64,000 nt of DNA from Sphingobacterium sp. GTDB taxonomy: Bacteria > Bacteroidota > Bacteroidia > Sphingobacteriales > Sphingobacteriaceae. Below are positions 44,396 to 51,923 of the stretch, piece after piece. The position numbers were made by a program, and so were the translations under genes. The first letter of the stretch is position 1. Each line of letters opens with the position of its first letter. The notes below the pieces were generated by a model. It was not told where the DNA came from and made no database searches. It saw only the letters and a list, made by a program, of their open reading frames with translations. Location: positions 104,079 through 168,078 of the forward strand of contig JAIRVH010000206.1 in the NCBI GenBank assembly GCA_031253985.1. Direction: 5' to 3'.

Positions 44396-45241
44396 ATGCA
44401 AGTCAAAAAATATTCCGGAGAATTGGTACCTTTTAATGGCGAATCATTACGGCATTCTCTTTCCCGTTCTGGTGCCAATGCAGATCAGGTCAATCAGGTG
44501 TACGATAAAGTCCTTAACGAAATATATGACGGTATTTCAACAAGAGAGCTCTACCAGCTTGCTTTTGACACACTAAAAACCGTCCGAAACTCCTTCGCTG
44601 CACGCTACAGCCTAAAAAAAGCCCTGCGCGAACTGGGGCCTGAAGGCTTTTACTTCGAAAAGTATATTGCACACCTGCTCCGGTCTATCGGCTATGAAAG
44701 TACAACGGGGCAAACCGTACAAGGGCATGCGGTTTCGCACGAGCTAGATGTGGTGGCCTATAAAGATGGAAAACTGATTACTGCCGAATGTAAATTCCGA
44801 AACGATATCGATGCAAAAATTTCAGTGACAACACCGATGTATTACCTTTCAAGATTCAAAGATATCAGCGATATCGACTACCAGTTCTTTGGGAAACAGT
44901 TACAATTTAAAGAAGGCTGGCTGATTACAAATGCTTACTTCACGTCCGATTCAATTGATTTTGCGAAATATTATCACATTAATTTGCTGTCATGGGACTA
45001 CCCGAAAGACAATAGCATTAAAAAGAGAGTCGACAAGGCAGTTTTTTACCCAGTCACCTGCCTAACAACACTTTCAGATCTTGAGGAACAACAACTATTA
45101 AAAAATCAGCTGATTTTAGTGAAAGACATTGTCAGCAATCCTGAAAAACTGGATCTTTTGAACTTAACAAACGAAAGAAAAGAAAAGGTACTCAAGGAGG
45201 CCCGCGAACTCATAACCTACAAAGTGGAAGAAGAGTATTAA
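44396..45241 (+). CDS. ATP-cone domain fused to Mrr-like PD-(D/E)xK nuclease
   Basis: The 281-residue protein begins with an ATP-cone (about 1-90: VKKYSGELVPFNGESLRHSL), the nucleotide-sensing module known from ribonucleotide reductases and NrdR. It is followed by an Mrr-type nuclease domain: FEKYIAHLLRSIGYE, HELDVVAYKDGKLITAECKF with D118, E131 and K133 as the PD-(D/E)xK residues. The C-terminus is basic. It is a lone gene facing ispE. The architecture suggests a DNA nuclease controlled by ATP/dATP levels; its biological role is not known to me. Confidence 0.85.
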   Translation: MQVKKYSGELVPFNGESLRHSLSRSGANADQVNQVYDKVLNEIYDGISTRELYQLAFDTLKTVRNSFAARYSLKKALRELGPEGFYFEKYIAHLLRSIGYESTTGQTVQGHAVSHELDVVAYKDGKLITAECKFRNDIDAKISVTTPMYYLSRFKDISDIDYQFFGKQLQFKEGWLITNAYFTSDSIDFAKYYHINLLSWDYPKDNSIKKRVDKAVFYPVTCLTTLSDLEEQQLLKNQLILVKDIVSNPEKLDLLNLTNERKEKVLKEARELITYKVEEEY

Positions 45242-45251
45242 GGATAACCAA

Positions 45252-45297
45252 AAAGTGGTACGTACAACCGTTCTTTGAAGGGGCTACATACCACTTT
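45252..45297. terminator. terminator-like hairpin between convergent genes
   Basis: AAAGTGGTA (45252-45260) and TACCACTTT (45289-45297) can pair around a 28-nt loop. They lie between the ends of the ATP-cone nuclease gene and ispE. T tracts are short, so the call is moderate. Confidence 0.5.
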
Positions 45298-45316
45298 CTT
45301 TCTCATTCGATAACGC

Positions 45317-46132
45317 TTAAAGTTTGGTCGGATGGTAAATTCCACCATATTTAGCAAGATCACTTAAATCTGCCTTTTCCCAAAATATACCATAAATGGC
45401 AGCCCCAGAGCCGGACATAGCCGCATAAATAGCTCCTTTTTGATACAATGCCTCCTTGATTTCCTTCAACAGCGGATAGCGCTCGAAAATTCCCTCCTCA
45501 AAATCATTCCGAATATGGAATTTCCACTCTTGAATAGGCAGCCGGATCGCTTCTTCCAGATTAACTTCGGGTGCCTTTGGCAGCACGCCGCCGTAAGCCT
45601 CCGCAGTAGAAATATGAAGATTAGGCATAATTACCGCAATGTGGTACTCATCCAGATTTAAGCTTAATGTTTTAAAGTCTGTTCCGATCCCTGTGGCAAA
45701 AACAGGCTTGTTCTGAATAAAAAAAGGACAATCAGCCCCAAGCTTTGCCGCATACAGCTCGAGCTGCTCCGATGTAAGATTCAGACTGAAAAGGTCATTA
45801 AGCCCTTTCAGAACAAAAGAAGCATCCGCAGAACCTCCGCCTAAGCCAGCACCGATAGGAATTTGTTTGATTAAATCAATAGAAACTGCTGGGATGGTAT
45901 AATCTTCCTTTAATAATTCAAAGGCCTTTACGCATAGATTATCATGAAGATTTCCCGGAATGCGTTCTCCTTGGATGTTTAGTGTTGTCTCCCCTGCTCC
46001 CGTTTCCAACAATTCGATAATATCATAAATCGGAAGCGGATAAAAAACACTGTTCAGTTCATGATAACCATCCTTGCGCTTGGCAATGATCTGCAGCCCA
46101 ATATTTATCTTAGCATTTGCAAAAAGTATCAT
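45317..46132 (-). CDS. ispE: 4-diphosphocytidyl-2-C-methyl-D-erythritol kinase
   Basis: The 271-residue GHMP kinase has NAKINIGLQIIAKRKDGYHE at 6-25 and the ATP loop PIGAGLGGGSADAS near 90-103, both diagnostic of IspE. It phosphorylates an intermediate of the non-mevalonate isoprenoid pathway. The C-terminal MSGSGAAIYG is the third family motif. It lies 28 nt after apt on the same strand, so apt, ispE and possibly the ComEA-like gene form one unit. Confidence 0.95.
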   Translation of the reverse strand: MILFANAKINIGLQIIAKRKDGYHELNSVFYPLPIYDIIELLETGAGETTLNIQGERIPGNLHDNLCVKAFELLKEDYTIPAVSIDLIKQIPIGAGLGGGSADASFVLKGLNDLFSLNLTSEQLELYAAKLGADCPFFIQNKPVFATGIGTDFKTLSLNLDEYHIAVIMPNLHISTAEAYGGVLPKAPEVNLEEAIRLPIQEWKFHIRNDFEEGIFERYPLLKEIKEALYQKGAIYAAMSGSGAAIYGIFWEKADLSDLAKYGGIYHPTKL

Positions 46133-46160
46133 CTGAATTAATCTAAATCGTATATTTCAA

Positions 46161-46688
46161 TTAATAGCTTACCAGTGAATAGATATTCTCGCTAAAACGA
46201 GATAACCTTCCTTTCGCCTTTAAAAAGTCCAAAGAGATAATAAAACTATAAGCAACAATCTCACCCCCAAGTCGCTCGATAAGTTTGCTGGCGGCGACGA
46301 CAGTTCCCCCTGTTGCCAAAAGGTCATCGTGAACCAATATCCGGCTTCCTTTTTCAAACGCATCTTCATGGATTTCAATAGTTGCCTGACCGTATTCCAG
46401 CGCATAAGATTCAGCTACAGTTTTAAAAGGTAATTTACCCTGCTTACGAATGGGGATGAAAGGTAAGCCTAATCGATTTGCAAGTAAAAATCCAAATAGG
46501 AATCCGCGGCTCTCGATTCCAGCAATCGCATCTATCTCTACACCTTGCAATTGCTCAACAATTGCTTCAACCATTTCATTACAGAGCGCCGCATCTTTCA
46601 GCAAAGGGGTAATATCTTTAAAGACAATACCTGGTTTAGGAAAATCCACGATATCCCGGATTTCCAATTTCAATTTATCTTGAATCAT
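46161..46688 (-). CDS. apt: adenine phosphoribosyltransferase
   Basis: From the ATG at 46688 the 175-residue protein is a typical Apt: FPKPGIVFKDITPLLKD near 16-32, GIESRGFLFG, IPIRKQGKLP and the PRPP-binding ILVHDDLLATGGT near 117-129. It salvages adenine to AMP. Its start overlaps the end of the ComEA-like gene by 14 nt, so translation may be coupled. Confidence 0.96.
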   Translation of the reverse strand: MIQDKLKLEIRDIVDFPKPGIVFKDITPLLKDAALCNEMVEAIVEQLQGVEIDAIAGIESRGFLFGFLLANRLGLPFIPIRKQGKLPFKTVAESYALEYGQATIEIHEDAFEKGSRILVHDDLLATGGTVVAASKLIERLGGEIVAYSFIISLDFLKAKGRLSRFSENIYSLVSY

Positions 46689-47637
46689 TCTCAAATATTA
46701 AATAAGGCGCAATCTTAGCAATTGCAAGATCTGAAAGTGTTCCTATTTTTGTCAAATCTTCTATATTGACATAACTTCCATGTTGATCTCGATAATTGAC
46801 AATCAGTTTCGCATCTTTTGGGCTAAGATACGGATGTTTGGCCAATGAAATTGCATCAACCCTATTTATATTGATTTTTTTGATCCCATCCAAGTTGGAT
46901 ACAACAATATAGTCTTTAATAAGATCATAAGTTTCAGCAGTAACACCATAAACCTCTTTTAACTGTTCAATACGATAGAATCCGCCAAGAACATCCTTAT
47001 ATTTCAAAATACGTTTGGAGAGTACAGAACCTATCCCCTTAAGACTCTTTAAGGCAGTTGTGTCACAGGTATTGATATCAATAAGTTCAGCTTTATTACT
47101 TTCAAATTTATCATACAGCAAGGACGTTCTATTTTGCTGCTTCGTAATTTCTGAATCTGGACTTGTTTTGATTTGAATATAAGGTTCCAGACGCTTATAG
47201 AGCCGGTCATTAATGGAGTAAATTTTCTTCAGATCGGTTTTGTTTCTAAATCGGCCCCCTTTGCTTTCATAATTCTTCAGTACCGCAATCTGTTTATCAG
47301 AAAGCCCCAATTTATGCCAGTCAGCATGTGGTAAATTATTTGGATCAAAATAGAATAGTTTGGACTCCTCTGTAACCGGGGTCTGCGATACCCGTGGCTT
47401 GTTTTCATTTTTAGTAGAATAGGAGATATTCAGCTCCTGTTTGTTCGCCGAACCAAGGTTCTCCAGGGAGTCATGAAACGATTGTTCAAAAACTTTCGCC
47501 TGATTTGGGATTGGATCCTCAGCATCTCGTTTAACCAATGAGTAGATAGTGACAAACAGAGCGATTATCATCAAAATAATAAAAAAACCATTTTGTTCTG
47601 TTTTATTAAATTTAAAATAAGTCAATAGCTTTTTCAT
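46675..47637 (-). CDS. ComEA-like helix-hairpin-helix protein with membrane anchor
   Basis: The 320-residue protein has one N-terminal membrane helix (about 17-35, GFFIILMIIALFVTIYSLV) and then three helix-hairpin-helix segments: LSDKQIAVLKNYESKGGRFR, INTCDTTALKSLKGIGSVLS with KYKDVLGGFYRIEQL, and INRVDAISLAKHPYLSPKDA. These bind DNA without base preference, as ComEA does in DNA uptake. Anchored outside the inner membrane, it may take part in natural transformation, but no other competence gene is in this window. It overlaps apt. Confidence 0.85.
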   Translation of the reverse strand: MKKLLTYFKFNKTEQNGFFIILMIIALFVTIYSLVKRDAEDPIPNQAKVFEQSFHDSLENLGSANKQELNISYSTKNENKPRVSQTPVTEESKLFYFDPNNLPHADWHKLGLSDKQIAVLKNYESKGGRFRNKTDLKKIYSINDRLYKRLEPYIQIKTSPDSEITKQQNRTSLLYDKFESNKAELIDINTCDTTALKSLKGIGSVLSKRILKYKDVLGGFYRIEQLKEVYGVTAETYDLIKDYIVVSNLDGIKKININRVDAISLAKHPYLSPKDAKLIVNYRDQHGSYVNIEDLTKIGTLSDLAIAKIAPYLIFENDSR

Positions 47638-47686
47638 GAGCCACTAATAATTGGGTTATATAAATTTAATAAATTATAAGGAAAAT

Positions 47687-47719
47687 AAAAAGGGAATTAT
47701 TAAAAACAATTCCCTTTTT
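47687..47719 (-). terminator. terminator of the TolC/MacA-like pair
   Basis: AAAAAGGGAATT (47687-47698) and AATTCCCTTTTT (47708-47719) form a perfect 12-bp stem with a 9-nt loop. It lies 24 nt after the stop of the adaptor gene on the minus strand and has A/T tracts for both strands. Confidence 0.88.
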
Positions 47720-47743
47720 ATTAATTATTATCTACAAAGATAG

Positions 47744-49048
47744 TTACAGCTTAGACTTGTCGACTTTCTCTACCTGACTGCCGTCCTTTAAGGTTTTCGA
47801 GATGGCGTCAAATGGTCTTGAAACCACTTCATCGCCTTTTTTCAGCCCCGAAGTGACAATGATATTTTTATCATCCTGAATACCGGTTTTAACGAGCACC
47901 TGCTTAACTGTTTTATCTTTTAGTACAAATACATATTCTTCAACTTTCTTATTCGTATTTGTGGAATCCTTCTCCTCAGAACGCACTGTCACCGATTGAA
48001 TAGGAACAACCAGTCCTTTATCATGTTTTGTAAAAATCTGAACTGTTGCAGAGAGTCCCGGTTTAAACGGCGATGCTACATTTTCCTTCATCAAGTCTTG
48101 ATACGATTCTGCACTGATGCGTACCTTCACATTGAAGTTTGTCACCTGATCTGTTGACGATGTTGCTGCTGTTGTTGTTGCAATATTTTTAGAGGAGCTC
48201 GCTATTTCAGTGACCACTCCTTTAAATTTTCTATCTTTAAAGGCATCGACTTCGATTTCAGCCTGATTACCTACTCTTACATTATTGATATCATTTTCAT
48301 TTACATCGACATTCACCTCCATCGAACTCATATTGGCAATACGCATAATTTCTGTACCTGCCATCTGGGCCGTTCCAACCACACGCTCACCCTTTTCAAT
48401 CGACAGCAACGAAATGATCCCGTCAGATGGCGCATAAATTGTCGTCCGGTTTAAATTGTCCTGTGCTTCTTTTACAGAAGCCTGTGATTGGTCAATACCG
48501 TACTTTGTGGAACGTACCGTTTCCCTTTGCGCCTGGATAGATGCCTGCGCAGCATAATATTCGGCAGAACTTTTATCCATTTCTGAAGCCGAAATAACAC
48601 GTTTTTCAAAAAGCTCCTGATTCCGTTTATAGGTAGCCGCTACATTTTTGAAGTTTTCTTCTTGTTGTTTTAATTGTTGTTGTGCAGCTGCGAGATTGGC
48701 CCGCTGTGAATTCATCGCCGCAACGGAACGGTCATAACCCGATTGCAGGATGTCAGGTTTGATCCGGCAGAGTACCTGTCCCTTTTTAACGAAATCACCT
48801 TCTTTGATATTAAGTTCAACAACCTCTCCAGATACCTCAGAGCTCAGCTTAACCTCCACCTCAGGCTGAATCTTCCCACTTGCCGACACTAATTCATCGA
48901 CATCAGTCTCTTTTACGACATCCACGGCCACTTTAGTAATCTCTCCCTTTCCAAACCAGCCAGCTTTAAAACCGATGAAGCCTAGGACTGCCAAGAGCAC
49001 TACTATGATCAATATAATTTTTCCAATGCTACGTTTTTTCTTTGCCAT
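47744..49048 (-). CDS. MacA/HlyD-type periplasmic adaptor of an efflux system
   Basis: From the ATG at 49048 (MAKKKRSIGK) the 434-residue protein has one N-terminal membrane helix, a lipoyl-like half (GEVVELNIKEGDFVKKGQVL), a long coiled-coil hairpin (about 95-190, rich in Gln/Ala), the second lipoyl half (IYAPSDGIISLLSIEKGERV) and a beta-barrel domain. This is the MacA/HlyD plan: it links an inner-membrane pump to TolC. The TolC-like gene is just upstream (22 nt). No MacB-type ABC or RND pump gene is adjacent. The frame is open to 49102, but the preceding residues overlap the tolC-like stop region. Confidence 0.9.
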   Translation of the reverse strand: MAKKKRSIGKIILIIVVLLAVLGFIGFKAGWFGKGEITKVAVDVVKETDVDELVSASGKIQPEVEVKLSSEVSGEVVELNIKEGDFVKKGQVLCRIKPDILQSGYDRSVAAMNSQRANLAAAQQQLKQQEENFKNVAATYKRNQELFEKRVISASEMDKSSAEYYAAQASIQAQRETVRSTKYGIDQSQASVKEAQDNLNRTTIYAPSDGIISLLSIEKGERVVGTAQMAGTEIMRIANMSSMEVNVDVNENDINNVRVGNQAEIEVDAFKDRKFKGVVTEIASSSKNIATTTAATSSTDQVTNFNVKVRISAESYQDLMKENVASPFKPGLSATVQIFTKHDKGLVVPIQSVTVRSEEKDSTNTNKKVEEYVFVLKDKTVKQVLVKTGIQDDKNIIVTSGLKKGDEVVSRPFDAISKTLKDGSQVEKVDKSKL

Positions 49049-49070
49049 TTCTTTTGTTAAATCAAATAGA

Positions 49071-50450
49071 TTAATTGTTATCGAATTGAATTGGATTTCC
49101 AAGGTAATAATCGATGATCTTCGATCTGAATATTACGTTATATTTTGCCTGAATAAGATCAAATTCAGCCTTATTTCGCTCAGTCTGCGCGGTAAATAAT
49201 TCAAGTGAATTAGCCATGCCTATATCATAGCGTTCCTTGGTTGCTTTAAATGCTGTTTCAGCACTCTCAAATGCCACAGTAGCAGAGCTGTAGCGCTGCT
49301 TGGCCGCATTCACATCGAGCACTGCCTGATTAACCGCCTTGTTTAAGTTATTTTTTGCTAATTGCTCATTGGCTTCAGCCTGCTTCAAACCGATCTTCGC
49401 TTTAGCAACATTCACTTTGTTTTGGTTTTTTGAAAAAATTGGAACAGTAAGAGATAAGCCGGTAAAGAAAGATTTATTATCTGATATCTGTTGACTAAAA
49501 GGAACTCTATAACGTGTTGATATATCCAAGGGATCCGTTTGTCTGTTTGTTGCAGAAGAATAATTTGTTCCATAACTTACATTCAAATTGAGTATGGGAT
49601 AATACCCGCCCTTCGCGATATCGATTTGTTTCAATGCGACCTCTTTATCCAATGCCGATTTGTGAATATCCGGCTGCAAAGTGAGCGCTTTTTGGTAAAC
49701 ATCGACGGCATTTTTATCCGCTCCATGAACCAATATGGCTTCCAGACTTGGACGTTCCAAAGAAATAACGGTTTCGGGAGGCATCTCCATCAGTTGCTTT
49801 AGGGTGAGCAAAGACATTTCGTAAGAGTTCTTTAAGTTCACTTTGTTCAATTCATTCGTAGCAACCTGGTTTTTTGATTTCGCCAGATCAGCGATCGTTT
49901 TATTGCCGACTGCAAACTGAATAGAATCTAAAGAAAATTGCTGTTTTGATAAAGCGATCTGATCCTCACTGGCAACCATCATTTCATGATTCGTAATGGC
50001 TTCCAAATAATTCACCAAGACATTTAGAATTAGGTCATTTTTTACCTTATCTACTTGCGTCGCTGTGGACTCTAGCTGCAATTTATTCGCTTTGATCTGA
50101 TTGACCTGTTGAAAGCCCTGAAATAGGTTCACGCTTGATCCAACAGATCCATTTGAAACTCTGGTCCACGTATTATTTACAATTTGTCCAGAAGTTAAAT
50201 CAAAACCAAAGCCGTAACGAAAACTTTGATCGACAGTCGCTTTTAAATCTGGCAACAAATTGCTTTTTGATTGAAATAGATCTTGTTCTGCAAGATCTTT
50301 ATTCAATGCAGCTTGCTTGATTTGTACGTTACGTTCCAAGGTCATTCGTATAGCTTCTTGTACCCCGACGACCTGCTGGGCCTGGACCAGATCATTTGTC
50401 CCTAGAAATAATCCAGTAAATATTACTGCAGAATAATAAAATCTTTTCAT
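49071..50450 (-). CDS. TolC family outer membrane efflux protein
   Basis: From the ATG at 50450 the 459-residue product has a signal peptide (to VQAQQ near residue 25) and the TolC repeat structure of long coiled-coil helices, with EAIRMTLERNVQIKQAALNK at the start and AKQRYSSATVAFESAETAFKAT in the second half. It forms the outer-membrane exit duct of a tripartite exporter. It is followed by the MacA-like adaptor gene. The frame is open to 50495; the 15 extra residues are charged and do not fit a signal peptide. Confidence 0.92.
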   Translation of the reverse strand: MKRFYYSAVIFTGLFLGTNDLVQAQQVVGVQEAIRMTLERNVQIKQAALNKDLAEQDLFQSKSNLLPDLKATVDQSFRYGFGFDLTSGQIVNNTWTRVSNGSVGSSVNLFQGFQQVNQIKANKLQLESTATQVDKVKNDLILNVLVNYLEAITNHEMMVASEDQIALSKQQFSLDSIQFAVGNKTIADLAKSKNQVATNELNKVNLKNSYEMSLLTLKQLMEMPPETVISLERPSLEAILVHGADKNAVDVYQKALTLQPDIHKSALDKEVALKQIDIAKGGYYPILNLNVSYGTNYSSATNRQTDPLDISTRYRVPFSQQISDNKSFFTGLSLTVPIFSKNQNKVNVAKAKIGLKQAEANEQLAKNNLNKAVNQAVLDVNAAKQRYSSATVAFESAETAFKATKERYDIGMANSLELFTAQTERNKAEFDLIQAKYNVIFRSKIIDYYLGNPIQFDNN

Positions 50451-50479
50451 GTCCATATGTAGAACCATACATTTTTTTT

Positions 50480-50487
50480 TAGATTTG
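50480..50487 (+). promoter_or_regulatory. putative -7 element of the polysaccharide deacetylase gene
   Basis: TAGATTTG matches TAnnTTTG, 17 nt upstream of the ATG at 50505, giving a very short leader. No -33 TTG is clear. Confidence 0.4.
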
Positions 50488-50504
50488 AACTTCATTTATC
50501 GGTT

Positions 50505-51116
50505 ATGTATTTTGTCAAATCTCCATTCTTCCTGAGATGGCTGTATCCCAAATCAATATGGAATATGCCACGTACTGAAAAAAAAGTCTACCTTACTTTT
50601 GACGATGGTCCAATTCCTGAAATTACACCTTTTATACTCGATATCCTAAAAAAATATCAGGTGAAGGCAACATTTTTTTGTGTTGGTGAAAATATTAAAA
50701 AAAATCCACATTTGTTTCAACGAATTTTAGACGAAGGACATCAGGTTGGCAACCACACCTACAACCATCTTAAAGGCTGGGATACAAATGACGAGCAGTA
50801 TCTGAAGAATATTGCACAATGCCAGGAATTGACGCAAACGGATCTTTTTCGCCCTCCCTATGCAAAAGCTTCGAGATCACAACTCCAGCAGCTCTATAAG
50901 CAATACCGTGTCATTATGTGGGATATTATGTCGGGCGATTTTGATCAGAACTTAAGTCCTCAAAAATGCCTGGAAAATGTTTTACCTAACATCAAAAATG
51001 GCTCCATTATTATCTTTCACGATAATATCAAAGCCATTCCGCGCGTAGCATACGCCTTACCTCAAACAATAGAATTTTTATTAAAAAATCACTATCAGCT
51101 TTCTATAATAGAATAA
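50505..51116 (+). CDS. NodB-type polysaccharide deacetylase
   Basis: The 203-residue protein has the NodB catalytic motifs: TFDDGP at 31-36 (D33 base, D34 metal), H84 and H88 in NHTYNH as metal ligands, RPPYAKAS near 117, and a final IIIFHDN. It removes acetyl groups from sugars such as GlcNAc in peptidoglycan or a surface polymer. No cleavable signal is evident, but a hydrophobic start (FFLRWLYP) may anchor it. It is a single gene between the tolC-like and DUF4249 genes. Confidence 0.92.
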   Translation: MYFVKSPFFLRWLYPKSIWNMPRTEKKVYLTFDDGPIPEITPFILDILKKYQVKATFFCVGENIKKNPHLFQRILDEGHQVGNHTYNHLKGWDTNDEQYLKNIAQCQELTQTDLFRPPYAKASRSQLQQLYKQYRVIMWDIMSGDFDQNLSPQKCLENVLPNIKNGSIIIFHDNIKAIPRVAYALPQTIEFLLKNHYQLSIIE

Positions 51117-51118
51117 AA

Positions 51119-51916
51119 CTACGGCCGGCCTTTAGTCAGCACAACCTCAGATTCGTAATATTTGCCGACACTGACACTAAAATAGCCCAGCGCATTATTT
51201 GATAAATTTGAGATTGGGTTGGATGGTGATGCCGCACCGGGATTAATCATCTGAAAACTATTCCAGTAATTGTAGGCACCTACATCGATACATTGACGCA
51301 AAATACGTACACGGTCCCCTATCTTTAGATCCCGATCTCGATCTATAATATCATGTTGGACTTCCAGGCCATTGTTATATTTATCGCTAAAGACGTCGAT
51401 AAAACGTAGCTTACCACCATTAACGGACATTTTATACTTATAATAATTACCGATTTCCGGCGGATCAGTAAATACAAGTGTTGGGTAATAAATTGTGTCC
51501 GTAAATATAATGCGCTCGGATAAACCTATCGAATCCACATCCACATATCCCGGAACCTTTGATGTCGCCTGGATCTCCCTTCCATCAGCTGTCTTTACCT
51601 GCAGCTGGTAAGTAGCTTTCTCCTGCAAGCGTAATGTCTTATTCGTATAAACGCCATCAGCTCCCGCCAAAAACGTATAAGTACGATTATTCTGCATATT
51701 CTTAACAGTTACCTCGGCATCTGTTATCGGAGCAAGCAGGGAATCTTTGATGCTGACAACCTTTTGAATACTGATCTCGTGCTGTTGATCCGAAACCATC
51801 AAATCAGCTGTGATAACCAACTGCCCCGTATTCTCTGGCAGCTCCAGCTCTATTTTGTCCTCACAACCCGACAAAGCGAATAATGCAACAGCGATAACAC
51901 CTAATATCTTCTTCAT
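51119..51916 (-). CDS. DUF4249 family lipoprotein
   Basis: From the ATG at 51916 the 265-residue product has a lipoprotein signal (VALFALSGCED, Cys18) and the DUF4249 pattern: a first beta-sandwich with LVITADLMVSDQQHEISI and TDAEVTVKNMQNNRTYTF, and a C-terminal FFSV-like strand. DUF4249 lipoproteins sit next to TonB receptors in Bacteroidota, as here (7 nt after one), and presumably help capture its ligand. The ligand is unknown. The frame is open to 51964 across the receptor's end. Confidence 0.88.
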   Translation of the reverse strand: MKKILGVIAVALFALSGCEDKIELELPENTGQLVITADLMVSDQQHEISIQKVVSIKDSLLAPITDAEVTVKNMQNNRTYTFLAGADGVYTNKTLRLQEKATYQLQVKTADGREIQATSKVPGYVDVDSIGLSERIIFTDTIYYPTLVFTDPPEIGNYYKYKMSVNGGKLRFIDVFSDKYNNGLEVQHDIIDRDRDLKIGDRVRILRQCIDVGAYNYWNSFQMINPGAASPSNPISNLSNNALGYFSVSVGKYYESEVVLTKGRP

Positions 51917-51923
51917 GCTTCTG

